Below are positions 16,504 through 25,298 of a DNA stretch of 64,000 bases, piece after piece (within the stretch, counting starts at the first letter, position 1; every line of letters begins with the position of its first letter). This DNA is from Rhodobacteraceae bacterium M385 (GTDB lineage: Bacteria; Pseudomonadota; Alphaproteobacteria; Rhodobacterales; Rhodobacteraceae), in contig CP081102.1 in the NCBI GenBank assembly GCA_025141835.1, forward strand, positions 2,728,001-2,792,000, in the 5' to 3' direction. Made by a program: the position numbers and the translations under genes. The notes beneath the pieces are model-generated. The model was not told the origin of the DNA. It ran no database searches and saw only the letters and a list, made by a program, of their open reading frames with translations.

Positions 16504-17928
16504 ATGGTTAACCGCATCCTCGGGCCTTTGTTGATCCTGGATCATGTCGTCCGGGGCCGGATGCATCTGGCGGCTGTATTCGTGGCCCCTCCGGGGCAAC
16601 CCGTCCCTCCGGTCCGGGTGGCGGGCACTGACGTGCCCGTGCAGCCGCTTCTCGCCTACGGCGCGGCGCAGCTGTGGCGGGCACGCTTCGCTGTGCGCGC
16701 TGATGCGCCCTCATTTTATGAATGGGACGGGACGCGGTTTGACCTGACCTCGGACCTCAACGGCGATCTGCGGCTGGCCTTTGCCTCGTGCAATGGCGAG
16801 GAACATGGCGACATGGACCGCGATGAAGGCGAGCGAAACGTGATGTGGGCCAAGTTGGCACAAGAGCACCGCCGCACGCCCTTTGCCCTGCTGCTGCACG
16901 GGGGCGATCAGGTCTATGCCGACGAGGTGACCCACGGCCACCCAATGTCCGAGCGGTGGCCCAACGAAATCCCCCGTGATCCCCTGCCCCACGATATCGA
17001 CGAGTTGCGCGACCATCTGCGCGAGCGTTTCATGGAACGCTACACCGCCCAATTGGCGCAGGCGGATTACGCTTGGCTGGTGGCACGGGTGCCGTCGCTG
17101 GCGCAATGGGACGACCATGATATTTGCGATGGCTGGGGGTCTCTGCCGCGGTCACGGACGTACTCTCCGGTGGGGCAGACCTTGTTTGAGGTCGCGAAAG
17201 AGGCCGCATTGGCCTTCCAGCATGGCACCGTAGCGGGCGATCTGTCGCCGCGCTTTACCGACCCTGAGGGGTATCACCTGAATTGGGCCGTAGAGCTGCC
17301 CGGATTGAGGTTGCTTGGCCCCGACCTGCGATCCGAGCGCACCCGCAGGCAAGTTTTGGGCGACGGCGGGTGGGCCGACATAGAGGCGCAGGCGGGGACC
17401 CCGTATAAAGGGCGCACGCTGGTCGTCTCCTCGGTGCCGCTGTTGGGGCCACGCCTGTCGATACTCGAGGCGCTGATGGTCGTGATCCCCAAAATGCAGG
17501 AGTATGAGGACGACCTGCGCGACCAATGGCAAAGCCGTGCCCATCGCGATAGCTGGCGGCGGATGTTGCGGGCGATGATGCAGATACAGGAACGCGACGG
17601 GCAGGACGTGACGATCTTATCAGGCGAAATCCATCTTGCGACACGGGCCACAATGGCCGTGGGCAGGAGCCAAGTGCTGAACCAACTGGTGGCCTCGGGC
17701 ATCACGCACCGCCCGCCGCCCCGGCTGTGGGCTCGCACCCTTGGGGCCCTGTCGCGATTGGGGGAATCGCCCCTTCCCGGCCACCGCATCCGTATCCGCC
17801 GCATCCCCGGCCAGAAACTGCGCTATGTGGCGGACCGCAATATGTTGGTGCTGGAACGGAGCGGCAGTGACTGGTCAGCAATCTGGCACTTTGAGAAGAG
17901 CGGCCCCTCTCCTGCACTGCCGATCTGA
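16504..17928 (+). CDS. PhoD-like metallophosphatase without signal peptide
   Basis: 474 residues. Metallophosphatase motifs in order: CNGEEHGDMDR, LLHGGDQVYADEV, QWDDHDICDGWGS and a late ILSGEIHLAT, matching PhoD-like alkaline phosphatase domains (Ca/Fe type). Classical PhoD is exported through Tat, but I see no twin-arginine signal or hydrophobic leader; the N-terminus is a beta-rich domain. A cytosolic phosphodiesterase or phosphatase role is therefore likelier than periplasmic phosphate scavenging. It starts 24 bases after hom; no Pho box recognised. Confidence 0.82.
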   Translation: MVNRILGPLLILDHVVRGRMHLAAVFVAPPGQPVPPVRVAGTDVPVQPLLAYGAAQLWRARFAVRADAPSFYEWDGTRFDLTSDLNGDLRLAFASCNGEEHGDMDRDEGERNVMWAKLAQEHRRTPFALLLHGGDQVYADEVTHGHPMSERWPNEIPRDPLPHDIDELRDHLRERFMERYTAQLAQADYAWLVARVPSLAQWDDHDICDGWGSLPRSRTYSPVGQTLFEVAKEAALAFQHGTVAGDLSPRFTDPEGYHLNWAVELPGLRLLGPDLRSERTRRQVLGDGGWADIEAQAGTPYKGRTLVVSSVPLLGPRLSILEALMVVIPKMQEYEDDLRDQWQSRAHRDSWRRMLRAMMQIQERDGQDVTILSGEIHLATRATMAVGRSQVLNQLVASGITHRPPPRLWARTLGALSRLGESPLPGHRIRIRRIPGQKLRYVADRNMLVLERSGSDWSAIWHFEKSGPSPALPI

Positions 17929-18039
17929 CGGGCTGGCGCGGCGCTTGTTCATTTCCGTTAGCGCCCCCAGCCTTGTGGCCTCGTCCCCTGCCCGCTAATG
18001 CAGAGACATCGTTTCATTTCCTCTAAGGGACCGCGCCTG

Positions 18040-19002
18040 ATGCCCAAAACTGATTTCAACGACCGTACGCTTTCTTTGGGCCTTGCCCGTGTGTCCGAGG
18101 CGGCGGCGATTGCCTCGGCGCTTTGGATCGGACGTGGCGACGAAAAGGCCGCGGATCAGGCGGCGGTGAACGCGATGCGCGAACAGCTTAATAAGTTGGA
18201 CATCAAAGGCGTTGTCGTCATCGGTGAGGGCGAGCGGGACGAAGCCCCCATGCTGTTCATCGGCGAGGAAGTCGGCAGTGGCACGGGGCCGGACGTGGAT
18301 ATCGCGCTGGACCCGCTGGAAGGCACCACGCTAACCGCGAAAGATATGCCCAACGCCCTGACGGTGATCGCCATGGGGCCGCGCGGCTCCATGTTGCATG
18401 CACCTGATGTATATATGGAAAAACTGGCTATCGGGCCGGGTTACCCCGAAAACATCGTTTCGCTGGACCAAACCCCGGCCGAGCGTGTGCGCCTTCTGGC
18501 GGCCGCCAAGCAATGCACGACGGCGGATATCACGGTTTGCGTTTTGGACCGCCCGCGCCACGAGGACATGATTGCAGAGCTGCGTGAAACGGGCGCCGCG
18601 ATCCGCCTGATTACCGACGGCGACGTGGCCGGTGTGATCCATTGCGCCGAGGCCGAACAGACCGGCATCGACATGTATATGGGCCTTGGTGGCGCGCCTG
18701 AGGGCGTGCTGGCCGCTGCTGCGCTGAAATGCATGGGCGGGCAGATGTGGGGCCGCCTCGTGTTCCGCAATGACGATGAAAAGGGCCGCGCGGCAAAAGC
18801 TGGGATCAAGGATCTGGATCGCATCTATTCGCGCGATGATATGGTTACCGAGGACGTGATTTTCGCGGCCACAGGCGTCACCGATGGCTCTATCCTGCCG
18901 GGCATCAAACGCGAGCCGGGGCATCTGACGACTGAAACGATCCTGATGCGCTCGAAGACCGGCTCTGTCCGGCGGATGAGCTACCGCAACCCTCGTACCT
19001 AA
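18040..19002 (+). CDS. glpX: Class II fructose-1,6-bisphosphatase
   Basis: Hydrolyses fructose 1,6-bisphosphate in gluconeogenesis. The 320 residues carry the class II motifs VIGEGERDEAPML and DIALDPLEGTTLTA (metal and phosphate site). ATG 18040 is preceded by TAAGGGA about 9 bases upstream; an in-frame ATG 42 bases earlier has no such site. It lies four bases ahead of the cysteine hydrolase gene on the same strand. It fits the storage-carbon theme of the glg cluster 5 kb downstream. Confidence 0.95.
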   Translation: MPKTDFNDRTLSLGLARVSEAAAIASALWIGRGDEKAADQAAVNAMREQLNKLDIKGVVVIGEGERDEAPMLFIGEEVGSGTGPDVDIALDPLEGTTLTAKDMPNALTVIAMGPRGSMLHAPDVYMEKLAIGPGYPENIVSLDQTPAERVRLLAAAKQCTTADITVCVLDRPRHEDMIAELRETGAAIRLITDGDVAGVIHCAEAEQTGIDMYMGLGGAPEGVLAAAALKCMGGQMWGRLVFRNDDEKGRAAKAGIKDLDRIYSRDDMVTEDVIFAATGVTDGSILPGIKREPGHLTTETILMRSKTGSVRRMSYRNPRT

Positions 19003-19006
19003 TATC

Positions 19007-19564
19007 ATGGCGTCTGCGCTGATCCTGATCGACATCCAGCAGGGCTTTGACAGCCCCGTCTGGGGTGCGCGCAACAACCCCGGGGCCGAGGATAATGCTG
19101 CCCGTCTGCTGGCCGCCTGGCGCAAAGCCTCGGCCCCGATTTGCCACGTGCGCCACCTGAGCACGACGCCGGGAAGCCCCTTGGTGGGCCAAGGGGCGGA
19201 AATCATGGCGAAAGTCGCGCCTATGGGCGATGAACCGGTGTTCGAGAAATCCGTTAACTCTGCCTTTATCGGGACCGAGCTAGAACAACACCTGACCCAT
19301 TCCTCCATCGGGGATGTGGTGATTTGCGGGCTGACCACGCCCCATTGTGTGTCCACCACGACGCGCATGGCCGCCAACCTTGGGTTCGGCGTGCGATTGG
19401 CCCATGACGCCTGCGCATCCTTCGCGGGCAATTCCGACACCGGATGGGCCGAGGGTATGGCCGCGCTGACGCCGCAAGTGATCCACGACACGGCCATCAG
19501 CCACCTGCACGGCGAATTTGCCCGCGCGATGACGACGGACGCAATCCTGTTGGAAGGCCCATGA
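19007..19564 (+). CDS. Isochorismatase-family cysteine hydrolase
   Basis: 185 residues with the Asp-Lys-Cys catalytic triad of the superfamily: D9 in LILIDIQ, K81 in EKSVNSAF and C114 in TPHCVSTT, followed by the cis-peptide-type GLTT. Members hydrolyse amides or N-carbamoyl compounds (nicotinamidase, ureidoacrylate, N-carbamoylsarcosine), so the substrate is open. It begins 4 bases after glpX and overlaps recJ as ATGA, so it is cotranscribed with both. No pathway partner is evident. Confidence 0.85.
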   Translation: MASALILIDIQQGFDSPVWGARNNPGAEDNAARLLAAWRKASAPICHVRHLSTTPGSPLVGQGAEIMAKVAPMGDEPVFEKSVNSAFIGTELEQHLTHSSIGDVVICGLTTPHCVSTTTRMAANLGFGVRLAHDACASFAGNSDTGWAEGMAALTPQVIHDTAISHLHGEFARAMTTDAILLEGP

Positions 19565-21306
19565 GCAGCTTTCTGGGGGTGGAGACTTCCCTGACGGGAC
19601 GCCGGTGGGTTGGCCCCTCGGACGAAACCGAACGCCTCACCCAAACGCTGATCCAACGGGCCGATGTGGAGCCTGCCGTGGCCGCGATTCTGGCCCGGCG
19701 CGGCGTGCAACCGGAAGAGGTCACAAGTTTCCTCGCCCCTGCCCTGCGCGATCTGCTGCCCGATCCGATGAGCCTGAAGGATATGGAGTCCGCCGCCACA
19801 AGGCTGGTGGCCGCCGCCCAAAATAATGAGCGCATCGCGATTTTCGCGGATTACGACGTGGATGGCGGGTCTTCCGCCGCTTTGTTGATCTGGTGGCTGC
19901 GTGCTTTGGGGCGGAAGGCGACGCTCTATATCCCAGACCGGATTGACGAAGGCTACGGCCCAAATGATGAGGCCATGGCCGCGCTGGCCCGTGACCACGA
20001 TCTGATTATCTGCGTTGATTGCGGGACGCTGTCCCACGGGCCGATTGCGGCCGCCAAGGGCGCGGATGTGATGGTTCTGGACCACCACCTTGCCACGGCA
20101 GAGCTGCCCGATTGCGTGGCCGTGGTGAACCCCAACAGACAGGACGAGGACGGGGCCAGCGGGCACCTTTGCGCGGCGGGTGTTGTCTTTATGGTGCTGG
20201 TGGATGCCAACCGCCGGATGCGGGCGACTGGTGTGCAAGGCCCTGATCTTATGGGGCTTCTGGACCTCGTGGCTCTGGCCACCGTGGCCGATGTGGCCCC
20301 ACTGATCGGGGTAAACCGGGCGCTTGTGGTGCAGGGCCTGAAAGTGATGGCACGGCGGCAACGCCCCGGCCTTGTGGCCCTGGCAGATGTGGGGCGGCTG
20401 GACCGTGCGCCCACGTCGTACCACCTGGGCTTCGTACTTGGCCCCCGCGTGAATGCAGGCGGGCGGATTGGTGCGGCGGACTTGGGCGCGCGGTGCCTGT
20501 CCACCGATAGCGTGACTGAGGCCGAGAAGATCGCGGCGCAACTCGATAGCCTCAACACTGACCGGAGAGAGATTGAACAACGGGTGCGCGAAGCGGCGCT
20601 GGCGCAGGCCGAGGCCCGGGGACTGGAAGCGCCGCTGGTATGGGCCGCCGAAGATGGCTGGCACCCCGGTGTTGTGGGCATCGTCGCCAGCCGCCTGAAA
20701 GACCACACCCGGCGCCCGGCGATTGTGATCGGCTTTGACGGCGACGATGGCAAAGGCTCGGGCCGTTCTGTCGCGGGGGTGGACCTTGGCGCCTCGATCC
20801 AGAAGCTCGCGGCCGAGGGGCTGATCCAGAAGGGCGGCGGTCACAAGATGGCCGCGGGCCTGTCACTGAGTCGCGCTCAACTGGAGCCAGCGATGGAGCG
20901 GCTGACAGAATTGCTCGCCAAACAGGGCGCGGGCACCGGCGGGCCCGGAGATTTGCGACTAGACGGCACGTTGATGCCATCGGCGGCGACGCCCGAGTTA
21001 ATCGAGAAGATCGAGGCCGCTGGCCCCTATGGCGCCGGCGCTCCGGCCCCGCGATTCGCGCTGCCCGCCCTTCGTATCCGCCACACGCGCCCGGTGGGAG
21101 AAAGCCATTTGAAGCTGACCCTGACCGACGGCGGCCCTGTAACCCTTGACGCCATCTGCTTTGATGCGGTGCGTTCCGGCCTTGATGAATTGCAAGCCCA
21201 CAATGGCCGCGCGGTCCATGTGGCAGGTCGCGTAGAGCTAAACCATTGGCAGGGTCGCACCCGTGTTCAGCTGCGACTGGACGACGCTGCATGGGCCCCA
21301 GAATGA
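19561..21306 (+). CDS. recJ: Single-stranded-DNA-specific exonuclease RecJ
   Basis: 5'-3' ssDNA exonuclease in recombination and mismatch repair. The 581 residues show the DHH-family motifs in order: IFADYDVDGGSS, CVDCGT, VLDHHLATAELP (DHH motif), GPRVNAGGRIGAA, and the DHHA1 motif KGGGHKMAAGLS. ATG 19561 overlaps the previous stop by 4 bases. The C-terminal OB-fold region is present. Full length, no anomalies. Confidence 0.95.
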   Translation: MSSFLGVETSLTGRRWVGPSDETERLTQTLIQRADVEPAVAAILARRGVQPEEVTSFLAPALRDLLPDPMSLKDMESAATRLVAAAQNNERIAIFADYDVDGGSSAALLIWWLRALGRKATLYIPDRIDEGYGPNDEAMAALARDHDLIICVDCGTLSHGPIAAAKGADVMVLDHHLATAELPDCVAVVNPNRQDEDGASGHLCAAGVVFMVLVDANRRMRATGVQGPDLMGLLDLVALATVADVAPLIGVNRALVVQGLKVMARRQRPGLVALADVGRLDRAPTSYHLGFVLGPRVNAGGRIGAADLGARCLSTDSVTEAEKIAAQLDSLNTDRREIEQRVREAALAQAEARGLEAPLVWAAEDGWHPGVVGIVASRLKDHTRRPAIVIGFDGDDGKGSGRSVAGVDLGASIQKLAAEGLIQKGGGHKMAAGLSLSRAQLEPAMERLTELLAKQGAGTGGPGDLRLDGTLMPSAATPELIEKIEAAGPYGAGAPAPRFALPALRIRHTRPVGESHLKLTLTDGGPVTLDAICFDAVRSGLDELQAHNGRAVHVAGRVELNHWQGRTRVQLRLDDAAWAPE

Positions 21307-21335
21307 AGGTTCCTAAAAATACCTAAAGAATCCTC

Positions 21336-21364
21336 TTGAACCCCCGGCGCGCATTTTCTAAAGA
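21336..21364 (+). promoter_or_regulatory. Promoter of tRNA-Glu
   Basis: -35 TTGAAC (21336-21341), 17-base spacer, -10 TAAAGA (21359-21364), followed by a GC-rich discriminator (CGCGC) typical of growth-rate-controlled stable-RNA promoters. It sits 18 bases before the mature tRNA end. Confidence 0.62.
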
Positions 21365-21382
21365 CGCGCTACCGCCAAGCGC

Positions 21383-21457
21383 GGCCCGTTCGTCTATCGG
21401 TTAGGACGCCAGGTTTTCAACCTGGAAAGAGGGGTTCGATTCCCCTACGGGCTGCCA
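21383..21457 (+). tRNA. tRNA-Glu (anticodon UUC)
   Basis: 75 nt including encoded CCA. Acceptor arms GGCCCGT and ACGGGCT pair over 7 bp (G-U at the top), the anticodon stem CCAGG/CCTGG encloses TTTTCAA with anticodon TTC, and the T arm GGGGTTCGATTCCCC is canonical. All arms fold without mismatch. Confidence 0.97.
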
Positions 21458-21508
21458 TGGCGGTGGTTTCTTTCCAGACAGATCGACACGCACCATGGCC
21501 GCCAGCGC

Positions 21509-23116
21509 TTAAAGCGCTGACACCTCTTTTGCATCTGCGACATAGGCAAAGCCATTGCCGGGCAGCGTGAGGGTTGTGCCGTCCAAGCTGGCCGCAAAGG
21601 GGCCGGACAGCTTCGCTGCGTCGCCCACGTGCAACGTCACAGGCTCGGGCGAGAGGTTGAACAGGCAGGTCAGCACCTGCGCCCCTACGCGCCGGAAGCC
21701 GAGGATCGGCTCGGGCAGGTTCAGGAATTCGGTCGCGCCATGGCTAAGCGCGTCGCTGGATTTGCGGAAGGCGATGGTGTCCTTGTAGAACGCCAGCACG
21801 CTGCCCTCCCCCTGCTGATCGACGGCTCGCGCGGCCTGAGGCGCCTTCACCGGCAACCAAGGTTTACCGGTCGAGAAACCCGCATTGGGCGCGTCCGCTT
21901 CCCATACCATTGGTGTCCGGCAGCCATCGCGGCCCTTAACACCGGGCCAGTAGCGAATGGCGGGCGGGTCGGTCAGCTCGTGGAATTCCATTTCGGTTTC
22001 CAGCTGGCCTAACTCCTCGCCCTGATAGATGCCAATCGTGCCCTCAAACGCCATCAACATGGCGCAAGCGAAACGGGCCATGGCGTCGTCACTGGTGGCG
22101 TATTCCGCCCAACGGCTCACTTGGCGCGGGACATCGTGGTTGGAGAAGGACCAATAGGGATGCCCGTCGGGCGCGCCCTGCTGGAAGCCTTCGATGCAGT
22201 TACGGAAGTGTTCGGCGGTGAAATCGGGGCCAAGCATGGCGAAGCTGTAAGCCATGTGAAGGCGGTCGCTGCCCTTGGTGTATTCGCCCATGATCTCGAT
22301 CGAGCGGTGGCCCATCTCGCCCACTTCGCCCACCATCATGATGCCTTCATATTGGTCCGTCAGGGCGCGAAGACGTTCCAGGAAGGCGACGTTCTCAGGC
22401 CGGGTTTTGTTGTAGATGTTGTCCTGCATCCCATAGAGGTCGGTCGCCATGACCTGCGGTTTGGCTTGTGCGGGCGGGTTAGAGCGGAGCTTGGCGTCGT
22501 GAACATAGTAGTTGACCGTATCGAGCCGGAATCCATCCAGCCCCCGATCCAGCCAGAACTTCGCGGTCTCTAGGATCGCGTCTTGAACATCCGGGTTATG
22601 GAAATTCAGATCGGGCTGCGAGGCAAGGAAGTTGTGCAAGTAATACTGCCCCCGCTGTGGGTCAAACTCCCAAGCGGGCCCGCCAAAGTGGCTGTGCCAG
22701 TTGGTGGGCGGCGCACCATCGGGCAGCGGGTCGGCCCAAACGTACCAATCTGCCTTATCGTTGGTGCGGTCCTTGCGAGAGGCTTTGAACCATTCGTGCT
22801 GGTCCGAGGTATGGGACAGAACTTGGTCCGTGATAACCTTCAAGCCGAGGCCGTGGGCGACGTCGATCAGCCGGTCAAAGTCCTCGAGCGTGCCGAAAAG
22901 CGGGTCGACGGCCAGGTAATCGGACACGTCATAACCCATATCCGCCTGCGGGCTTTGAAAAATGGGCGACAGCCAAATGCAGTCTGCGCCAAGCTCTGCC
23001 ACATGGGGCAAGCGCCGCGTGATTCCCGCCAGATCGCCGACGCCGTTGCCGGTACTATCCTGATAAGACCGCGGATAGATTTGATAAATTACCGCGTCGC
23101 GCCACCATTCGGCCAT
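21509..23116 (-). CDS. GH13 alpha-glucosidase (oligo-glucosidase type)
   Basis: 535 residues; (beta/alpha)8 barrel of GH13 with the conserved regions DQVLSHTSD, GFRLDTVNYY (nucleophile Asp), MMVGEVGEM (acid/base Glu) and FSNHDVPRQ. No signal peptide, so it acts on imported or internal alpha-glucosides such as maltose, sucrose or dextrin fragments. AGGGGG lies about 7 bases before ATG 23116. Divergent from glgB; the shared 180-base gap has a LacI-type palindrome. In related genomes such enzymes sit with ABC alpha-glucoside transporters; none is here. Substrate is not determinable by eye. Confidence 0.88.
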   Translation of the reverse strand: MAEWWRDAVIYQIYPRSYQDSTGNGVGDLAGITRRLPHVAELGADCIWLSPIFQSPQADMGYDVSDYLAVDPLFGTLEDFDRLIDVAHGLGLKVITDQVLSHTSDQHEWFKASRKDRTNDKADWYVWADPLPDGAPPTNWHSHFGGPAWEFDPQRGQYYLHNFLASQPDLNFHNPDVQDAILETAKFWLDRGLDGFRLDTVNYYVHDAKLRSNPPAQAKPQVMATDLYGMQDNIYNKTRPENVAFLERLRALTDQYEGIMMVGEVGEMGHRSIEIMGEYTKGSDRLHMAYSFAMLGPDFTAEHFRNCIEGFQQGAPDGHPYWSFSNHDVPRQVSRWAEYATSDDAMARFACAMLMAFEGTIGIYQGEELGQLETEMEFHELTDPPAIRYWPGVKGRDGCRTPMVWEADAPNAGFSTGKPWLPVKAPQAARAVDQQGEGSVLAFYKDTIAFRKSSDALSHGATEFLNLPEPILGFRRVGAQVLTCLFNLSPEPVTLHVGDAAKLSGPFAASLDGTTLTLPGNGFAYVADAKEVSAL

Positions 23117-23248
23117 CGGTTTCCCCCTTGATGTAAAGTTTATGCTGGCATGAAATCCATTGTCAGACCAAGCTGTGGTTGCTGCTATTGCCTCTCATGC
23201 GACCGCTTAAGTCGCTTGCAATTGGCAAAAGGCAATGACAGAGCGGTG

Positions 23249-23264
23249 ATGTTAGCGCTACCAT
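23249..23264. promoter_or_regulatory. LacI-type operator between glgB and alpha-glucosidase
   Basis: ATGTTAGCGCTACCAT is a 16-bp palindrome with one mismatched pair and the CG centre typical of LacI-family operators. It lies 36-51 bases before the glgB start and 133 bases from the divergent alpha-glucosidase start. No LacI gene is in the window, so the regulator is encoded elsewhere. Confidence 0.65.
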
Positions 23265-23299
23265 AAAGGGGTGCCGAAACCGCAGACAGGGTAGAAACC

Positions 23300-25273
23300 G
23301 TGGCGAAAAAGACATCCCCACCCGCAAAGCCAAGCAAGGCCGCCCGAGCGACCAAGGTCGATCGCAAGCCGACAGCTCAGACGTCCCCACCGGCGGGGCC
23401 GATGATTTCCGACTTCGACGGCTACCTTCTGGGCGAAGGCACGCACCGACAGTTGTGGCGGGTTCTGGGGGCTCACGTCGGCCCCAAGGGCACGCATTTC
23501 GCCGTTTGGGCGCCCAACGCACGGGCCGTTTCGGTGATTGGGGATTTCAACGATTGGGACCCGTCCCGCGCCCCTATGGCTCAAGGCAATGCGAATGGCG
23601 TTTGGGAAGTCGTGGTTGAGGGCGCGGGCGACGGCTCGCTCTATAAGTACCACGTTATCGACGCCCATGGCGCAACCCGCCTGAAGGCGGACCCGGTGGG
23701 CTTTGGTGCGCAACATCCGCCCGAGCAAGCCTCGGTCGTGCGCGACATTGACGGCTATGGCTGGCGCGATGGCGATTGGATGAAGACCCGTGCGGAGGCC
23801 GCGGACCGCCATGCGCCCGTGTCGATCTACGAGGTTCACCTTGGGTCTTGGCGGCGCAAGTATGACGATGGCGGCAGGCCCCTGTCCTACAAAGAGCTGG
23901 CCGAAGATCTGGTCAACTACGTCAAATACATGGGCTTCACCCATATCGAGCTGATGCCGGTGTCGGAATTCCCCTTCGATGGGTCTTGGGGCTATCAACC
24001 CGTGGGCCTTTACGCGCCCACCATCCGTTTCGGCCCGCCCCACGAGTTCCGCGATTTCGTCGATGCCGCCCATGCAGCAGGCTTGGGCGTGTTGCTTGAT
24101 TGGGTGCCGGGGCATTTCCCCACCGATGAGCATGGACTGGCCACGTTCGACGGCACGCATCTGTATGAACACGCCGACCCGAAAGAGGGGTTCCACCAAG
24201 ATTGGAACACTCTGATTTACAACTATGGCCGCACCGAAGTCCGCAACTTCCTTGTGTCTAACGCGCTCTATTGGATGGAGGAATACCATCTGGACGGGCT
24301 GCGCGTGGATGCCGTGGCCTCCATGCTTTACCGCGATTATTCCCGTGAGGAAGGCCAATGGGTGCCCAACCACGAGGGCGGGCGAGAGAACTTTGAAGCC
24401 ATCGCCTTCCTGCAAGAAATGAATGTCGCCGTGTACGGCGCGGATGCGAGCGTGATGACAGTGGCCGAGGAAAGCACTTCGTTCCCCGGCGTGTCGCAAC
24501 CCGTTCACACTGGCGGGCTTGGGTTTGGCTACAAGTGGAACATGGGGTGGATGAACGACACGCTGTCGTACATGGAGATGGACCCGATCTACCGCCAACA
24601 CCACCACGATGAAATGACCCGCCCGATCATGTGGCAATTCACCGAGAATTTCATCCTGCCAATAAGCCATGACGAAGTCGTGCACGGCAAAGGCTCGATG
24701 CTGGAAAAAATGCCCGGCACCCAGTGGGAGAAATTCGCAAATCTGCGCGCCTACTACGGCTATATGTGGATGCATCCGGGCAAGAAACTAATGTTCATGG
24801 GGTGCGAATTTGCGCAGCCCGAAGAATGGAGCCACGATGGCGACCTGAATTGGGATGCCGCCAGCCAACCCGCCCACGGCGGCGTGCAGACGCTGGTGCG
24901 CGACCTCAATAAACTCTACCGCGAAACCCCTGCCCTGCATGTGGGGGACTGCGTGCCGGAAGGCTTTGCGTGGATATGTAACGACCCGTCGCAATCGACC
25001 CTTGGGTTCGTGCGCTACGGCAACAAGGGCGACGCGCCCGTTGTGGTGATGTGCAACTTTACCCCGGTTGAGCGGTTGGACTTCCGTATCGGTGTGCCAA
25101 GCGCCGGGGTTTGGGAGGAAGTGCTGAACACCGACGCCGAGATCTACGGCGGCGGAAATCGCGGTAATCTGGGTGCTGTGACGGCGCAAGCCACACCCTG
25201 CGACGGACACGGGCAGTCAGTCACGCTGACGCTGCCACCACTATCAACGGTCGTACTGCGGCTCAAAAGCTAA
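23300..25273 (+). CDS. glgB: 1,4-alpha-glucan branching enzyme
   Basis: Introduces alpha-1,6 branches into glycogen. The protein is 657 residues from GTG 23300: a Lys/Ala/Pro-rich leader (1-34) of doubtful reality, a CBM48 domain (HFAVWAPNARAVSVIGDFNDW, first 20 residues typical), then a GH13 barrel with DWVPGHFP, GLRVDAVASMLYRDY, AEESTSFPGV and LPISHDEVVHGK. ATG 23402 is the alternative start and would leave 623 residues. First gene of the glg operon, 25 bases before glgC. It lies downstream of a LacI-type palindrome. Confidence 0.95.
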   Translation: MAKKTSPPAKPSKAARATKVDRKPTAQTSPPAGPMISDFDGYLLGEGTHRQLWRVLGAHVGPKGTHFAVWAPNARAVSVIGDFNDWDPSRAPMAQGNANGVWEVVVEGAGDGSLYKYHVIDAHGATRLKADPVGFGAQHPPEQASVVRDIDGYGWRDGDWMKTRAEAADRHAPVSIYEVHLGSWRRKYDDGGRPLSYKELAEDLVNYVKYMGFTHIELMPVSEFPFDGSWGYQPVGLYAPTIRFGPPHEFRDFVDAAHAAGLGVLLDWVPGHFPTDEHGLATFDGTHLYEHADPKEGFHQDWNTLIYNYGRTEVRNFLVSNALYWMEEYHLDGLRVDAVASMLYRDYSREEGQWVPNHEGGRENFEAIAFLQEMNVAVYGADASVMTVAEESTSFPGVSQPVHTGGLGFGYKWNMGWMNDTLSYMEMDPIYRQHHHDEMTRPIMWQFTENFILPISHDEVVHGKGSMLEKMPGTQWEKFANLRAYYGYMWMHPGKKLMFMGCEFAQPEEWSHDGDLNWDAASQPAHGGVQTLVRDLNKLYRETPALHVGDCVPEGFAWICNDPSQSTLGFVRYGNKGDAPVVVMCNFTPVERLDFRIGVPSAGVWEEVLNTDAEIYGGGNRGNLGAVTAQATPCDGHGQSVTLTLPPLSTVVLRLKS

Positions 25274-25298
25274 CTGAAAGGTTCGGGGAGGAACTTTG

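Noticed and set aside
18331..20844. 837-codon open frame antisense to glpX, the cysteine hydrolase and recJ
   Set aside because: The three plus-strand genes have strong family motifs and tight junctions. The antisense frame has no recognisable domain and is explained by GC-rich codon bias.
23258..24775. 505-codon frame antisense to glgB
   Set aside because: Crosses the glgB promoter and LacI-type palindrome; low-complexity composition typical of a shadow frame.
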